Assembly: GCF_003589595.1 (NCBI RefSeq)
Contig: NW_020653713.1
Coordinates: 2,799,551 to 2,863,550 of the forward strand
From: Hyposmocoma kahamanoa
Taxonomy: Eukaryota > Arthropoda > Insecta > Lepidoptera > Cosmopterigidae
Direction of reading: 5' to 3'
DNA: 64,000 nucleotides
In this document: one piece after another, positions 31,083 to 41,735 of the stretch
Layout: each line of letters opens with the position of its first letter
Position numbering within the stretch: position 1 is the first letter of the stretch
Notes under the pieces: model-generated
Database searches by the model: none
What the model was told of the DNA's origin: nothing
The model's input: only the letters and a program-made list of their open reading frames with translations
Made by a program: the position numbers and the translations under genes

Positions 31083-31295
31083 CGTACGACAGATAATAAT
31101 AATAACAACAGTACAAAAGCACTCGCTCCTAGCCCTGCACTAAGGGGAAACCCTGTATCACGATTGCGATGGACACACAAATTACACCCAAACTTAAGTG
31201 ATCAATGAATGCTGGCCATACAATTAGTTTTCCTGGCCCGGAAATCGAATCCGGGGACCTCTGCGTGGCATACCAGCAAATATGCAAGGATCGTG
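31083..31295 (-). mobile_element. SINE-B copy 5
   Basis: Minus strand; body and B box (GATTCGATTTCC) present, head partly lost after CTGCGTGGCATACCAGC. The tail is (TTA)n. Confidence 0.8.
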
Positions 31296-31397
31296 GTTGT
31301 TTTAATTTCTTAAACTATTAAATAGTACCTTCTGACAGCTTCGTTTCGCAAAAAAAATTGGTTAACAATCCTAAAAGGAGTTGTTCTACCTTCAAAT

Positions 31398-31665
31398 AGA
31401 GCTCCTTGTGAAAAAGTTCGTCTAGTGGAGTTTGGCCACCTTATCTGTTTCTGCCGCCAAGCGGTAATGTAAGCATTGCTGCGTTCCGGTTTTGAAGGTT
31501 AAGGGTACAAAAACTTGTGAACTTAGGTTTCAGGGTGACGAGCGCAGTGGCAGTGAGGTATTTGCGATTAAAAGCAACTGGTGGTGCTGCAACTGCTGTG
31601 GTCAGACGTGTCGCTTACCAACAGGCTCACAACTTGTTCGTCCCGTGACTGGGTATCATAAAAAA
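31398..31665 (+). mobile_element. Rep-A copy 10
   Basis: TAGAGCTCCTTGTGAAAAAG to GACTGGGTATCATAAAAAAG, with a short deletion around the GGTGAAATTACAGG block. Confidence 0.85.
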
Positions 31666-32576
31666 GATAACTATGTTAAATATGGGTAATTTTTTTTAAT
31701 TTGACTCGCAGAAATGACATCCAAATAAGAAAAAAATTCGACCATAAATTTTTAATGTGAACGAACACATAATAATGTACAATTTTTGGGAACATTATGC
31801 ATGAATAAATCCATTTTAATGATGTCCTTTAATTGCCGATTACTATTTGTGCGTGAATGAGTGAATGTGTTGATATTATAAACGAATTGCAATGGAAATT
31901 CCAATTTTAAGTTCGCGGTCCCAAACGTCTTAATGAGAATATTAATTAATAATTGAAAACGTCCATTTCAGTACGCGACACGGAACACTGGCAGAAAATA
32001 TTTCAATAAAAATATTATGTCAGTTGGTAGTGTTTTAAATTTGAAAACCGAATTCGCAATGTGTTCTGATTGTCAGTTCAATTAACAAAATACAGGCCAG
32101 CAGCGTCTGCTATAGACAGGTAATAGTCTACTCGAAATGTTCCGCGCATTTTAGCGACCACTACAAATTGGTCCGCAAATAACCTCTAATTTCTAAACTG
32201 TTAACGTTCAATGTAAGGTCACCTAATTCGGTCACATAATGTTAGGCTAACAAATCAAATTCTCTCTGCGGCAGTTGCCTACATTGCACATCATTTTGCG
32301 TTAAACGTATAATAATTAACATTTCTACAATGATTTATTCGGTAATTATTTCGGTAAACAAGCTTTTCGGCATTAACTGTTAGTTCTGTTTAATGGAAGT
32401 TGTTTCGATATCGTTGTTTTCAAGTTCGCGTAAATTATAATGAATGAAATATCAATAACGTCAAAGTATAGATAATTTTATTAATAGGAAAATGAAAGCA
32501 ATGCAGAAGGCAAAGTTGGAAGAAGACTATGAAAAATATTTTCAGATGCAATCGAGAATGTTCTTAAAAAAATTGT
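31666..32576. other. unique DNA
   Basis: About 900 bases without recognised repeats or genes. 31840-32440 has balanced composition with several ATTAATTAA and TTAATG words. Confidence 0.4.
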
Positions 32577-32832
32577 TTTATGATATCCAGTGAAGGGACG
32601 TACAGATCATGCGACTGGTGGTAAAAGTAATTCAGAGCTTTATATCGCTAAGATTTCAGAGGCACTGTCACTTTGAGAGATGAAGTTGACAAATCTCACA
32701 TGCCTGTGGTTTCACCAGCACCCTTACCATTCAATACCGGAACGCAGTAATGCTTACATTACTGCTTAAAAGGTAAGGCGGCCGTACTTCCCTAGACGAA
32801 ATCTTTCACAAGGAGCTCTACTGCTAAGAAAT
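32577..32832 (-). mobile_element. Rep-A copy 11
   Basis: Minus strand, from TTTATGATATCCAGTGAAGG to CACAAGGAGCTCTACTGCTA, with a deletion in the CCATAACAGTT region. Confidence 0.8.
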
Positions 32833-33866
32833 CTGTATATATTAAGTATTATCATACAACATCGAATATTTTGTTTTGTAGTCAACTACTAAAATTCCTA
32901 TATAAAGATTTACACAGACAGAACTTCCAGGTGATTGGTTTACTTTACATAACAATCTATCTTTCTCATCGGTAATTAATATTCTCAGTACAAACGACTT
33001 CTTCTCCCATTTGTTATTATAGAAACATCAATTTACTGAACAAACTAAAGGAGTACTTAAAAAATCAAAAGTAAAAACCTCGTAGTCGGAGTAAACACTG
33101 AACTCTATTAGCCATTCGGAGCGTAAATAAAAACGCTGGGTCGAGCCAATATCGAGGTCTGTCAAAGCTCAAGAGAGAAACTAAAAAAAAAGTTTAAAAA
33201 AAGAATCAATCGAAGCAGCCCGATAGTGGCCATTAAAATATCGTTGAATTTCAAAAGGGTACGTTTCGAAACCCGATAGAAGAACGGTGCCAAGACGTAT
33301 CGCTGGCCGAAATGGACTTTTGATGTTACTTTCGAACGCACCTAGACTCGGTGGCGATAGGACGGAGAAGCGATATCTTGAAACGATTGCTGGCGAATGT
33401 TATCTTAAGACAGCAGAGAAATTCAATTGTATTAACGCGTTGCAAACGTTGCTTTTGTGGTACAATATTTTTAAAACCCGCTGTGTTCACAGTTAAGGTA
33501 ACGTATTTTTTTAAATTTAATTTTAATCCTTATTATTTTATTAGAGACAAACTGAACGCGCACGATGTGGTCTCTAAACACTGAAAGAAGAGTTACGAAT
33601 TTGATTGAAATTTTGTAATATAATGTCGATGGGTTCGAAGTAAGTAACAATTTGATAATTTTCACTTTTTTGTGGGAAATGATTCATTTCATTATAATCT
33701 ATAAGGTAGCGTTCAAACAAAATCAGATAATTATATTCAAGGAACCCTCGAAGTAGAAGGAAATCTTGAAAATATGCCAGATTGAAATTACAGACTTTCG
33801 CCTGTCCTGTAAAATTGTGATTTTGCGCTTTGCGCTTATACATAGGACCCATCAATGTGTAAACAA
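32833..33866. other. unassigned unique DNA
   Basis: About 1 kb. 33275-33440 is GC-richer with two short overlapping frames but no recognised protein. Confidence 0.4.
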
Positions 33867-34060
33867 TCTCAGTATTGAGTACTAAAAAACCGACCTCAAA
33901 AGTTCGTAGAATGACATCTATTTGCCAAGTGTTATTGAAATCGGTTACCGGAACTCTTCTTTAGAACTTCCTTAGAGGTCCAAAAAAAGAATCATCAAAA
34001 GCGGTATAAATATAGCCGGAGTAGTCGCGTAATAAACACACTAAAAAAAACGCTTTAGTA
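33867..34060 (+). mobile_element. Rep-R copy 6, internally deleted
   Basis: TACTAAAAAACCGACCTCAA, TTATTGAAATCGGTTACCGG, AAAAGAATCATCAAAAGCGG and GTCGCGTAAT; the right terminus is lost. Confidence 0.75.
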
Positions 34061-34151
34061 ATTGAATGAATGGATACGCCATCACTGCCATTATACTAAG
34101 ACTGAACTGCCATTGCAACTAGATTTTAGCAGAATAGCAATTCAAAATAGC

Positions 34152-34448
34152 GTAACGGGACGAACAAGTCGTGCGCCTGATGGTAAGCGACACGCCTGTC
34201 CATACCAGTTTCAGTGCCACTCAAAGCTCTAAATCGCTTAGATCTGAGGGACACTGTCACCTGCGCCTGTCACCCTGAGACATAAGTTGACAAGTCCCAT
34301 GTGCTTGTAATTTCACCAGCACGCTTACCCTTCAAAACAGGAACACAGTGATGTTCACATTACTGTTTGGCGGTAGATACAGGAAAGGTGGCTACTTCCC
34401 GTCCACTTCCCTAGACGAACTCTTTCACAAGGAGCTCTACTGCTGCTA
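34152..34448 (-). mobile_element. Rep-A copy 12, full length
   Basis: Minus strand, all landmarks present from GGGACGAACAAGTCGTGCGC to CACAAGGAGCTCTACTGCTG. A good reference copy. Confidence 0.9.
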
Positions 34449-34857
34449 AACTGAAGTACTAAAGATCTTAATGAAGTCCTAAAGGAATTACAATGATCTG
34501 TGGTTTCAAGAAAATAGGCTCTAGGTCTGAACATACAGCTTCTACGAGAAGTTCATCCAAAGAGAAATAGTCCTTATTCTATAAAACTTTTATACATTAA
34601 GCTCATTTATTGAGTGGGCGTTTCTCACGCCACTGGCTTTACTCACAGACAGCCCCCTGTAGACATGCCAATTCAGCCGGAAACAGGTCGTATTCTGATT
34701 TTCTATCGACTTTTGATAGTCTTCCAATATCGCTTTGAAAGGAGACCGATTGTAGCGGCACGCAGGGTTCAACACTTCCGATTTTTTAACACGCTCATCG
34801 TGACATTGATGTTAAGTCTAGCGCAGTGTTGATTTTACGTCAATGCACGTGATTACA
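34449..34857. other. unassigned DNA
   Basis: No gene. Overlapping short frames on both strands at 34590-34832 lack family resemblance. Confidence 0.4.
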
Positions 34858-35095
34858 TTTTGGTTTGGTAATTTAGAATGGATGTTAGTAGATTAGCTCC
34901 ACAAGTTTATACAGTCAATGTGGATGCAAAGATGGGGATAGGTAGACTTCGACGTACGTATCTCGATCGATCGAAGGTCAGGTTAAAAGTACCGAGAATA
35001 AATGGGTGCATATGAAGAAACTTTTGCGAGTGGAGAAAACGATGAAGATTTAACACGAGTGGGAAAAGGCGTGGTGGTAGTAATCTACAAGTTTG
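34858..35095 (+). mobile_element. LINE-Q relic 4
   Basis: RMDVSRLAPQVYTVNVDAKM, GIGRLRRTYLDRSK, then after a frame change GQVKSTENKWVHMKKLLRVE. These align block for block with relics 3 and 5. Confidence 0.85.
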
Positions 35096-35246
35096 AGTCT
35101 TACTTATCTAGATGTTATTTACGGACAAGATTTTGTATGATAGCTTTATATGAATATTCAGTCTTCTTAAATAGATATTAACACTAAATAAATATGAATT
35201 AAGTGTCTATGCAACCTTAAATGGCTTAGGTGAATTCCGCATAATA

Positions 35247-35475
35247 TGATAATAATAATAATAATAATAACACACCACTCAACATAGCCCCGCAATAGGG
35301 AAACCCTGTGTCGCGGGTGCCATGGACACACATATAGACAACCACAAATTACACCCAAACTCACGAGAGAAACAAATGTAGGTCATACAAATATTTCTCC
35401 CGGCCCGGGAATCGAACCTGGGACCTCTGCGTGGCAGTCCGGCATGGTAACTGTTCGGCCACAGAGGCAGTTAAA
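35247..35475 (-). mobile_element. SINE-B copy 6, full length
   Basis: Minus strand; intact A box, B box GGTTCGATTCC, body and a long (TTA)n tail of about eight units. One of the two best copies. Confidence 0.92.
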
Positions 35476-35572
35476 CATGAGAGTGTTGAATCAATAACTT
35501 GGGAAAAAAATATAAAGTAGAGTAGAGTATATATTATATATCATTTTTATATTAATGCAATATGTTAGGTAG

Positions 35573-35640
35573 CCTCGTCATGGGCCCCCGGCGTTCATTA
35601 CATAGATCCCTTAGGGATCCATGAAGCACAGGTTAAGAAA
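35573..35640 (-). mobile_element. hAT-like terminal fragment
   Basis: Inverted relative of 13887-13970: ends CACAGGTTAAGAAACCCTAC, with GATCCATGAAG and GTTCATTACATAGATCCC. Confidence 0.5.
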
Positions 35641-36161
35641 CCCTACTTTGAAGATTTCAAGCCACAGTTGCTTCTTCATCTAAGTGTAGATTTCTTCACG
35701 ATATGTCAGCGAGAAATTGCTACTAAACATTCACAAGTGTATTTAAAAATTAAAATCATAGGTACTGGAATTCCAAACGACGAGCTCTAAATTGAGAACC
35801 ATGACTCTATCAAATATCACAGCCGTAATATTACTCTGTCTAAAAGATAGAATGAGTACGTGTCATTGTTAGACCCTTTTTAAGTGAGTTTTTAGGGCGT
35901 AACGTAATTTTAGGCAAATACGTGTTTGGTAGCTCGATTTCAGCGAACTAGAATAAACGACGGTGCTCAAAATAGATATACAGAATATTGAGAAAATTTT
36001 AGTTTTCGATTCGATTAATTAGATTTTATTATTACCTACATCTGTCGAAACATAACATATAATAACAATGTTAACCCAGAACACCCAAACCAGAAGAAAA
36101 CAGAAAATTTGTAGAAAATATTTCACCTTTAAGAGCTGTTACATACGGCGACTTTTCGCAG
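35641..36161. other. unassigned DNA
   Basis: No gene. 36045-36105 (AACACCCAAACCAGAAGAAA) looks like a SINE-D tail piece. Confidence 0.4.
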
Positions 36162-36201
36162 CGATGCAATCGCGCGTTTGTGTCGATGCAGTCGCGCGTT
36201 T
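36162..36201 (+). repeat. two-unit CpG-rich direct repeat
   Basis: CGATGCAATCGCGCGTTT at 36162-36179 and CGATGCAGTCGCGCGTTT at 36184-36201, 17 of 18 identical, spaced by TGTGT-like sequence. The surrounding ACATACGGCGACTTTTCGC suggests the end of an unknown element. Confidence 0.8.
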
Positions 36202-36213
36202 ACATCAACTGTA

Positions 36214-36422
36214 TTAACTGCCTCCGTGGCCGAACGGTTACCATGCCGGACTGCCACGCAGAGGCCCCAGGTTAAAATATTTGTATGGCCTTAATTTACT
36301 TCTCTCGTGAGTTTGGGTGTAATTTGTGGTTGTCTATGTGTGTGTTCATGGCATCCGCGACAAAGGGTTTCCCTAATGCGGAGCTATGTTGAGTATGTGC
36401 GTTATTATTATTATTATTATTG
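36214..36422 (+). mobile_element. SINE-B copy 7, B box deleted
   Basis: Intact A box, then CCCAGGTTAAAATATTTG: the second half of the B box and CCGGGCCGGGAG are missing. Body and (TTA)n tail intact. Confidence 0.9.
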
Positions 36423-36904
36423 TGTAAACACTCTAAGGGTTGCAAATTAGGGGAACAATTCGGTTTATTGGATTTGACCTAGTTTCCTGTAATCGATATC
36501 TATAAAACTATGTAATTTCAATAAAAATAAATTATTATGGTGACCTAGATCTCAACTGATGACAGCAATGGCAGACAAATGAGAGGAACCCTTCAACAAC
36601 GTACAGCAGCTACCTCGTGTTTCGATCAAATGATTCGTTTAAACGAGGATTTCCATATGCGTTTCAAGAGATCTTGGTAACGAACACAACGAGAGCAGAT
36701 ATGCAAACTGTTGCGATCGGCTTTTTTTTTTTTTAATAAAAAGTAGCAATTTAAATGGAAAAAATATTGTAGGGAACTTAGATTTAGATAAATGACATTA
36801 AATAAAGTTTGTGAAATGTACCACTGTATTTGCATGTATAGCAAATAAATGATATGTCTTTGATTCATAATTTTGAACGATTAACTTACTGCCTGATTTT
36901 TTCT
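36423..36904. other. unassigned DNA
   Basis: No gene or repeat recognised; includes a T run at 36722-36734. Confidence 0.4.
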
Positions 36905-37098
36905 TAACCCCTCACTAGGGAAACCCTGTGTCGCGGGAGCCATAGACACACACATAGAGGACCACAAATTACATTGGGTGTAATTTGTGACTTAACGAAA
37001 TAAATAAATGTAGGCCATATAAATATTTCTCGCGGAATTTAACCCGGGACCTCTGCGTGACAGTCCAGCATGATAACTGTTCGCCCAAGGAGGCAGTT
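36905..37098 (-). mobile_element. SINE-B copy 8 with internal palindrome
   Basis: Minus strand, family landmarks from CACTAGGGAAACCCTG to GAGGCAGTTAAAA. It includes CACAAATTACA-TTGGG-TGTAATTTGTG (36963-36989), where CACAAATTACA has been copied in inverted orientation. Confidence 0.85.
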
Positions 37099-38145
37099 AA
37101 AATATATAAGCATAACGCGAAAGTTAAGTAGAAAAGATATACAGGTACAATTCTGAATGCGTATATAAATGTATTAATGCATCTTGTCCCGAGACGCCCC
37201 TTTTTTAATCATATTACTTTCTTTAATTACAATAAATTATTATCATTATTAAGTAAAAAGCGATTGATCACAATCAAATTCACGAGTCGAGGTGGCAGAT
37301 ATAGAGACAACATGGAGAAATGGGGATATATCAACCCGAGACTCAAAACCACTGTGCTTACGGATCCCCCACACAAATGTCTCACTTCGTCTGCTAAATT
37401 TGAAAAGTTCGCAACGCCGTTTTCGAACGAAATCTCTATATCCTAATAATCGTCTAATATCCGGCAATTAAAGCTTAAAATATAATTTCTAGATCGTTTT
37501 TTAGATATAAAATCAAGGTATTATAGATTGTCATATAATTACTTAGTAATTGTGTTTTGTGCCTATTCAAAAGTTTACTTCAATGGAGGCTCACGAATTT
37601 AGCCAACGACTTGATCTCGTGCCCACTGTGTCCATACAGCTGGCATATAGATGGCTGCTTATTGAGCCAGAGAAATATAACACTGGTTTGGTATTTTACT
37701 GGTCATTGACTGGACAAGAAGAAGATAAGCAAATTGTAAAAAAAAAGAGTTTCTAATTAACTGGATAATACAAACCAAGAGTCCAGAATAGATTCGAAAT
37801 CTGTATTCTGCGCACATCTTTTGGCCCGCGATCCGTATTCTTAGCTAATTGTAAATCACTCCGCGGACGACTATCTTCTTCGGGTTTTAATCCCGCCTCG
37901 CCAAGACTGCCCCAGTTATTCAACCCTTAGGAATATGAGAAACGAAGTTTTTTCTTTGTTTGAGGGTCAATCAACTTCCAAGATACGATGTTCCAAACCA
38001 GCAACGTCTCTGGATCTTTCTTAGGATACCCGTACACAATAACGGTGTTTAATACCATGTCCATGGTCTATCAAGCAATAAGATATATGTATATCTTGTT
38101 GTTATAAATATAATGTATATAGAGATTTATGTACCAAAGGGCTCT
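37099..38145. other. unassigned unique DNA
   Basis: About 1 kb. Frames at 37177-37446 (+), 37249-37467 (-) and 37550-37756 (+) have no recognised motif; they may be chance. Confidence 0.4.
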
Positions 38146-38492
38146 TTAAGGGCGCGTTTATTTGACACGAATTTTATCGCCGCGCAGAAACCACGAGCAT
38201 CAAACTGTCATGGCAATAAAACGCTCTATTAATTTAACTTTCACGTTTTAACTTAAATGGGCGTCCCGGGCACACGGGTGAGTCTGGCTTGCCTTTGTTC
38301 TACGCGGCGGCCGCCCGGCGAACGCGCGTTGTATTGTTCCGAGGAATTTAAATGTTGTTGCCTAGTAAATAGAATTCAAATTTGTAAGTAATTTACGTGA
38401 AATCGTGGTAACTGGGCGGTCACCGTGCGGCGGCCGCGCGGCTGCCGAGCGCGAAATCTTTCGCGTCGTGTGACTGGGCGCTTAGGGTGTTA
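38146..38492 (+). repeat. Rep-K copy 1, GC-rich
   Basis: Shares GGGCGCGTTTATTTGACACG, AAACGCTCTATT, CGGGCGAGTCTGGCTTG-like and GTTGTTGCCTAGTAAATAGA with 41482-41735. Contains two NotI-like GCGGCCGC words. The two ends are weakly inverted (CGTTTATTTGACACGA against TCGTGTGACTGGGCGC). Confidence 0.65.
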
Positions 38493-38587
38493 ATAAATTT
38501 GCAGACAAGAGTCTGTGTAATATTTTTTAGGGAATTTCACACTCACAGTTATTGTAAATGTGTGAAGGTTTCCTTACGATGTATTTG

Positions 38588-38782
38588 ATAACTGCCTCCG
38601 TGGCCGAACGGTTACTACGGTCCTGGGTTCGATTCCCGCGCCAGGAGAAATATTTGTATGCCCTACATTTATGTCTCTCGTGAGTTTGGGTGTACTTTCT
38701 GGCTGTATATGTATGTATCCATGGCACCCGCGATACAGGGTTTCACTAGTGCAGGGCCATGAGTGTCGTTATTATTATTATG
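38588..38782 (+). mobile_element. SINE-B copy 9
   Basis: Intact A box; a deletion between the A box and B box removes CATGCCGGACTGCC; B box GGTTCGATTCC; body and (TTA)n tail. Confidence 0.9.
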
Positions 38783-39417
38783 TTTTTTTTTTGTTGAAGC
38801 GCAAGCCCGGATTGGAACTCACGGCTCTCTGCTTAAAAGAAGGTAGAACAAACCATTTCTGTCTAATAATATATTTATATAATCTTTAAGGATTACGAAA
38901 GTCCTGGAGCCAGTAAATATTCGATTCTGGCCACACAAGATTAAGGTACAATTTACATTATAAGAATAAAAAATATGCAAATATTTCCTTTGATAAAAAC
39001 CTTTCACAAGAATCACTTAAATGCTGCTAAAGAAAAATAATAAAAGAAAGATAATAATTTTACCATTCGTCGAGACATTTCATCTAATTCCATAAAAATT
39101 GCTAATAGAAGCATTTTCGTCGATAAGTTTATATAAGAATTGTCATAACATTCGTGAGCTGAATATCCCACAGTAGCTTTCCTTTACTATGTATAAACGC
39201 GTATTTGTCAACTAATTAAACGTAGTTGAGATAAGTACGTCTATGTCGAACAGATTGAAGGTATCCTTAAAACAAGGCTAGGTGAAAAAACACTGGAAGA
39301 GGCAGCGAAAGAGAGGAGGTCTATAGTAGTATGTACGTACGCATTGTTGACGTGGTAGAGGGAATGCAGAAAAAGGTTCTTAGTCCTGGAGTGACGAGGG
39401 CGTTGGTACTAATCCAA
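38783..39417. other. unassigned DNA, possible LINE scrap
   Basis: 38805-38870 may be a tRNA-like head (minus). 39240-39400 has a plus frame YVEQIEGILKTRLGEKTLEE that could be a sixth, very decayed LINE-Q piece. I am not sure. Confidence 0.35.
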
Positions 39418-39490
39418 CCGGATCGAAGGAATTTTTGTTTGTATTTGTTCGATTTTTGTACGAATAATAGCAAACAAAAACTAGCTCGCC
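39418..39490 (+). mobile_element. SINE-C copy 5, tail only
   Basis: CCGGATCGAAGGAATTTTTG then TTGTTCGATTTTTGTACGAA and AGCAAACAAAAACTAG. Confidence 0.65.
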
Positions 39491-39496
39491 ATTTTT

Positions 39497-39945
39497 AACC
39501 GACTTCAAAAAAGGACGACGTTCTTAATTCGGCTGTTTTTGTGTGTGTAACTGCCTCTGTGGCCGAACGGTTACCATGCCGGACTGCCACGCAGAGGTCC
39601 CAGGTTCGATTCCCGGGCCGGGAGAAATATTTGTATGGCCTACATTTATTTCTCTCGTGAGTTTGGGTGTAATTTGTGGTTGTCTATGTGTGTCCATGGC
39701 ACCCGCGACACAGGGTTTCCCTAGTGCGGGGCTATGTTGAGTGTGTGCGTTATATGTTGAGTGTGTGTGTGTGTATGCTACGGGATGACTCCGGCATTTG
39801 TGAACCGATTTTAATGATTTTTTTGTTGGAAAGAGGGTAACTTAGTATTGATCCCATTTTAAAGATAATATTCCACCTCTAAGGGTGGCAAACTAGGGTG
39901 TGTATCCGGTATCACGCAATTTCCGGTAACAGATTTATATACTAA
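39497..39945 (-). mobile_element. Rep-R copy 7, split by SINE-B
   Basis: Minus strand: terminal part 39495-39548 (TTAACCGACTTCAAAAAAGG) and body 39773-39945 (CTCCGGCATTTGTGAACCGA, CCACCTCTAAGGGTGGCAAA), joined across the SINE. The left end of the family is lost. Confidence 0.8.
39547..39772 (+). mobile_element. SINE-B copy 10, full length
   Basis: A box TGGCCGAACGG at 39560-39570, B box GGTTCGATTCC at 39603-39613, all body landmarks. The tail is GTGTGCGTTATATG then (GT)n. Flanked by GTGTGTGTA and GTGTGTATG inside Rep-R. Confidence 0.95.
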
Positions 39946-40009
39946 TATAAAAAGAAAAGTTATCTATGGTATACACCTCATTACGATTTTTTTTAGAAAC
40001 GCCTTTAGC

Positions 40010-40120
40010 GAACGGTATTGCCACTAAACATTAAAAAGTAGAGCCACCACGGGGATTCGAACCGTCAACCTTCTAATTGAGAAGCAACTGTCACTGTTGT
40101 TTAGTGATGGTGCTACCTTT
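40010..40120 (-). mobile_element. tRNA-like SINE piece
   Basis: Minus strand: GGTAGCACCATCACTAAAC, then B box GGTTCGAATCC (40058-40068). Only a head; too imperfect for a tRNA gene. Confidence 0.45.
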
Positions 40121-40431
40121 AACTTATTTTCCCATACCGCTTGAATAACTCAACAGAAATAATTACACGCGTTTGTGTGTTAATTGGAGCTTTATTATTC
40201 AAATAGCTTTACATCCCACTTACAGCATTTGTTTATATTACACTTTCCCATAGTTAAAAAGTTTATTGCGCTGTAAATGAGGCAAGTTAGAGAGATTATT
40301 TTCTTAAATTAGGAAGATAGAACTGACAATTAACAGTTATTGTCATTATTAACTAATTTTGTCTTTCAATTTGGTTCCGATGGTTAGAATGTGACTGTAA
40401 TTTGAAAATTGCAGTCGTAAGGTCTATTTTG
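40121..40431. other. unassigned AT-rich DNA
   Basis: No gene or repeat recognised. Confidence 0.4.
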
Positions 40432-40684
40432 CTTACACACCTGTCTATAACAGTTGCAGTGCCACTCAGAGCTTAAAATCGCAAAGATCTGAGGGGCACT
40501 GCCACTGCGCCCGTCACCCTGAGACTTAAGTTGACAAGTCCCATGTGCCTGTAATTTCACCAGCACCCTTACCCTTCGAAACCGGAACATAGTAATGCTG
40601 ACATTACTGCTTGGTACCAGAAATAGATAAGGTGGCAGTATTTCCCTGGACGAACTCTTTCACCGGGAGGTCTACTGCTACTAC
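40432..40684 (-). mobile_element. Rep-A copy 13
   Basis: Minus strand from CTATAACAGTTGCAGTGCCA to GGTCTACTGCTACTAC; lacks the 3' terminal ~50 bases. Confidence 0.9.
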
Positions 40685-40789
40685 TGATTGTAATCAAGTG
40701 TTGTTCGGCGAATTCGTAATGGAATCAATTACAACATGATTATATTCATTAATTAAAATTGTTGCTGCAATCATTGTACTTACTTCTTA

Positions 40790-41095
40790 CATTTCAATTT
40801 TTATCGAACTGATATTCAATTATTTTTTATGTGAAATTACTGCACTAGTTTGTTATAAATATGAATACAAAGATCGAAAACTTCTACGTCGACGTCTTCT
40901 ACCATACCGTGCCAGATGCTATACCATCTATGAGAATTCAAGCTACGGCTAAAAAGTCGTTGAAAAACCAAATACAAATACACAAGAACAAGCACAAAGA
41001 AAAATTCGTCAAATTCGCTGGTTCGTTCCGTGGCTTAGTTGGTATAGCGTCGGAAACTGTTTGCTGGAAGACGGTGGTTCGAACACTTGGCAAAT
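40790..41095. mobile_element. SINE-C copy 6, rearranged
   Basis: 40800-40924 is SINE-C tail plus B box in minus orientation, ending CCAGATGCTATACCA; 40925-41095 is SINE-C 5' region and head in plus orientation (TCTATGAGAATTC to A box TGGCTTAGTTGG at 41032-41043). The join gives two tRNA-like heads in opposite directions. Confidence 0.8.
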
Positions 41096-41135
41096 ATATG
41101 TAATTCCACGAACTTTTGAGTTCGGTTTTCTTTAA
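41090..41135 (-). mobile_element. Rep-R copy 8, end fragment
   Basis: GTAATTCCACGAACTTTTGA then GTTCGGTTTTC: the left terminus of the family on the minus strand. Confidence 0.65.
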
Positions 41136-41481
41136 ATAAAAATGTAGTAATTTGAGAATTATAGAGCAACAAAAACATTTCAATCAGCCTCCTCTTTAAC
41201 ACTAACTAAACCTACAAAACCTTCGACTAAAGAAAAAATAAATGCCGATAAATTCCGAAAAAGGGCGATCTTGCCGAACGATCTCTGCGATAATATCCGC
41301 GTATAAAAATAAATAAGCCGCTGTTTAGATAAGACAATGGCGGGTGACAATTAAGTTAAAGGCGTCCATTTTCCCCGTCTCCTTGTTTCACATAAAACTC
41401 AACTTTAGGTGGCAATTGAATTAAACTAGTCACGACCCTTTTTCTTTCTTTCTCGGTAGTGTAGAGTCAACAGCAAACGCT
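41136..41481. other. unassigned DNA
   Basis: No gene seen. Contains ATGGCGGGTGACAATTAAGT near 41338. Confidence 0.4.
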
Positions 41482-41735
41482 ATAGGGCGCATTTATTCAA
41501 CACGATTTTCATCACAAACACCCCGCGCGGTCGCCGGGCGGGGTCCTCGTTGCCGCCGCACAGCGACCGCGTGCTTCTAAAAGTCACGGTAAAATATGCT
41601 CTATTCATTTAGCTTTAACGTTTTACCTTAAATGAGCCTTCCGGGCTCGCGGGCGAGTCTGGCTTGAATTTACTTGTTGTTACCCAGTAAATAGATTTCA
41701 GATTCGCCATTAATTTACATGAAGGCGTGGTAACT
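41482..41735 (+). repeat. Rep-K copy 2
   Basis: TAGGGCGCATTTATTCAACA, a GC-rich block different from copy 1, then TGCTCTATTCATTTAGCTTT, GGCGAGTCTGGCTTG, TTGTTGTTACCCAGTAAATA and GAAGGCGTGGTAACTG. Confidence 0.65.

Noticed and set aside
30754..31122. A 122-codon minus frame
   Set aside because: No family resemblance; its N-terminal part is the SINE-B tail.
35250..35271. (TAA)n as an independent microsatellite locus
   Set aside because: It is the tail of SINE-B copy 6.
36162..36201. CRISPR-like repeat
   Set aside because: Only two units with a 4-base spacer, in a eukaryotic context.
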